Assembly (NCBI GenBank): GCA_002869465.1
Contig: PKSW01000023.1
Coordinates: 1 to 15,374 of the forward strand
Reading direction: 5' to 3'
Source: Marinilabiliales bacterium
GTDB lineage: Bacteria; Bacteroidota; Bacteroidia; Bacteroidales; F082
Length of the DNA: 15,374 nt
Shown here piece after piece: positions 14,520-15,374 of this stretch. The notes beneath the pieces were generated by a model. It worked only from the letters and a program-made list of their open reading frames with translations, ran no database searches and was not told where the DNA came from. Both the position numbers and the translations under genes were made by a program. Within the stretch, counting starts at the first letter, position 1. Each line of letters opens with the position of its first letter.

Positions 14520-15374
14520 ATGCGGAAAATTGCCTTGCACTGGCAAATTCTTTTTGCTCTGATTATTGCCATTATTTATGGGCTTTCATTTCCTACGACA
14601 TACGAAATCAATAAAAAAAGTTATAAAGTTCTCACCAGGAATAACGTCCCCGTAAGTATTCAAAATCAATTGGGCCCGCTGGCAGGAAAGCAGTATGGCA
14701 CCATGACTGAATTTTTAAGTGCTCTTGAAAGCTTACCCGGTAATGAATTTGAAAAGTATAAAAGTTCGATCTTAAAAGCAGCTTATTATAATCCGCCTGT
14801 TTCATATATCAGCTGGATGGGTGATCTTTTTATCCGCGCGCTGAAAATGCTCATTATTCCGCTCATCTTATCCTCACTCATTTCGGGGATTACCAGTATT
14901 GGCTCCGGAAGTAACCTTGGGAGACTTGGATTAAAAACCCTTTTCTATTATGTGATGACCAGCCTGTTTGCAATTATCACCGGGCAAATACTGGTTAATA
15001 TTTTTAAACCGGGTGTGGGTGCCAATATTCAATTTGTACAGGAAGTGGAAGGGCTGATTGAAAAACAAAAATCATTTACAGAGATCATTATTGAAATTGT
15101 TCCTGAGAATATCATGCAGGCCATGGTCAATAATGATATGCTGTCTATTATCTTCTTCGCCATCCTTTTTGGGTTTTTTATTACCAAAGTGGCAAAAAAA
15201 TACAACCAGGTACTGCAGGATTTCTTCACGGCCATTTTTGAGGTAATGATGAAAGTGACCCTGTTCGTGATTAAATTTACGCCACTCGGCATTTTTGGTA
15301 TCGTAGCCAAAACCATCGCCGACCAGGAAGACCTGGGTGGACTTGTATCGAGCATGGGCTTGTATATGTTAACC
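14520..15374 (+). CDS. Dicarboxylate/amino acid:cation symporter, DAACS family (3' partial)
   Basis: The frame is open from ATG 14520 to the window edge, giving 285 residues of a protein that should be longer than 400. TM1 is residues 5-24. TM2 contains FIRALKMLIIPLILSSLISGITSIG (from 104), matching the GltP/DctA pattern of an LKMLI-P motif and a following GRLG (134-137). Further helices are near 141-162, 207-223 and 232-262, ending in KFTPLGIFGIVA, another DAACS hallmark. The family couples uptake of glutamate, aspartate or C4-dicarboxylates to Na+ or H+. The substrate-defining C-terminal hairpins and NMDGT-type motif are beyond the window. Between TM1 and TM2 there is a hydrophilic segment of about 70 residues (26-97), longer than in archaeal GltPh. 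It is divergent from the BNR-protein gene. Confidence 0.9.
   Translation, partial: MRKIALHWQILFALIIAIIYGLSFPTTYEINKKSYKVLTRNNVPVSIQNQLGPLAGKQYGTMTEFLSALESLPGNEFEKYKSSILKAAYYNPPVSYISWMGDLFIRALKMLIIPLILSSLISGITSIGSGSNLGRLGLKTLFYYVMTSLFAIITGQILVNIFKPGVGANIQFVQEVEGLIEKQKSFTEIIIEIVPENIMQAMVNNDMLSIIFFAILFGFFITKVAKKYNQVLQDFFTAIFEVMMKVTLFVIKFTPLGIFGIVAKTIADQEDLGGLVSSMGLYMLT

Noticed and set aside
1..15374. Mobile element, prophage, defence or toxin-antitoxin system
   Set aside because: No transposase, integrase, nuclease-defence or toxin-like genes, no tRNA or attachment-site repeats, and codon style looks uniform across the genes. The EEP nuclease-fold protein has a signal peptide and T9SS tail, so it is not an intracellular defence effector.

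Overview
The window looks like a chromosomal segment of a Bacteroidota bacterium. Four independent signs agree: two proteins end in type IX secretion (T9SS) type-A sorting domains, one peptidase is of the S46 family (DPP7/DPP11), one lipoprotein carries a Bacteroidota-style surface-export signal after its lipobox, and most transcription units are preceded by the phylum's -7 promoter element TAnnTTTG. I see no RNA genes, insertion sequences, prophage genes or CRISPR arrays. Coding density is high and no gene-free stretch exceeds 300 bases.

Layout. 1-111 is the tail of an outer-membrane beta-barrel gene. 190-1080 encodes a lipoprotein built from two related domains and ends at a strong hairpin terminator. 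On the minus strand, 1133-2299 encodes a glutaryl-CoA dehydrogenase-like flavoenzyme, divergent from ridA (2411-2794). pabB and pabC (2834-4391) overlap and make p-aminobenzoate for folate; no pabA is present here. 4471-6633 encodes a secreted dipeptidyl-peptidase that has the catalytic residues and the specificity arginine of DPP11 (cleaves after Asp/Glu). 6765-10814 encodes the two subunits of adenosylcobalamin-dependent methylmalonyl-CoA mutase. A T9SS-exported endonuclease/exonuclease/phosphatase-fold protein (10811-12091) overlaps the mutB stop codon. Facing it, with overlapping stop codons, is a TetR-like regulator (12088-12705, minus). A secreted Asp-box (BNR) repeat protein with a T9SS tail follows (12789-14345, minus). 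A divergent intergenic region with two perfect dyads leads to a dicarboxylate/amino acid:cation symporter that runs off the right edge (14520-15374).

Functional picture (inference). Several genes fit a peptide- and amino-acid-using life: DPP11 releases dipeptides ending in Asp/Glu, the DAACS symporter family imports glutamate, aspartate or C4-dicarboxylates, glutaryl-CoA dehydrogenase serves lysine/tryptophan-type degradation, and methylmalonyl-CoA mutase links succinyl-CoA with propionate metabolism. They are separate transcription units, so this is a theme and not a demonstrated pathway. I did not find a clearly new multi-gene system. The best leads are the mutB/T9SS-protein overlap, the duplicated-domain surface lipoprotein, the dyad-rich promoter at 14346-14519, and two start-codon corrections suggested by promoter elements.
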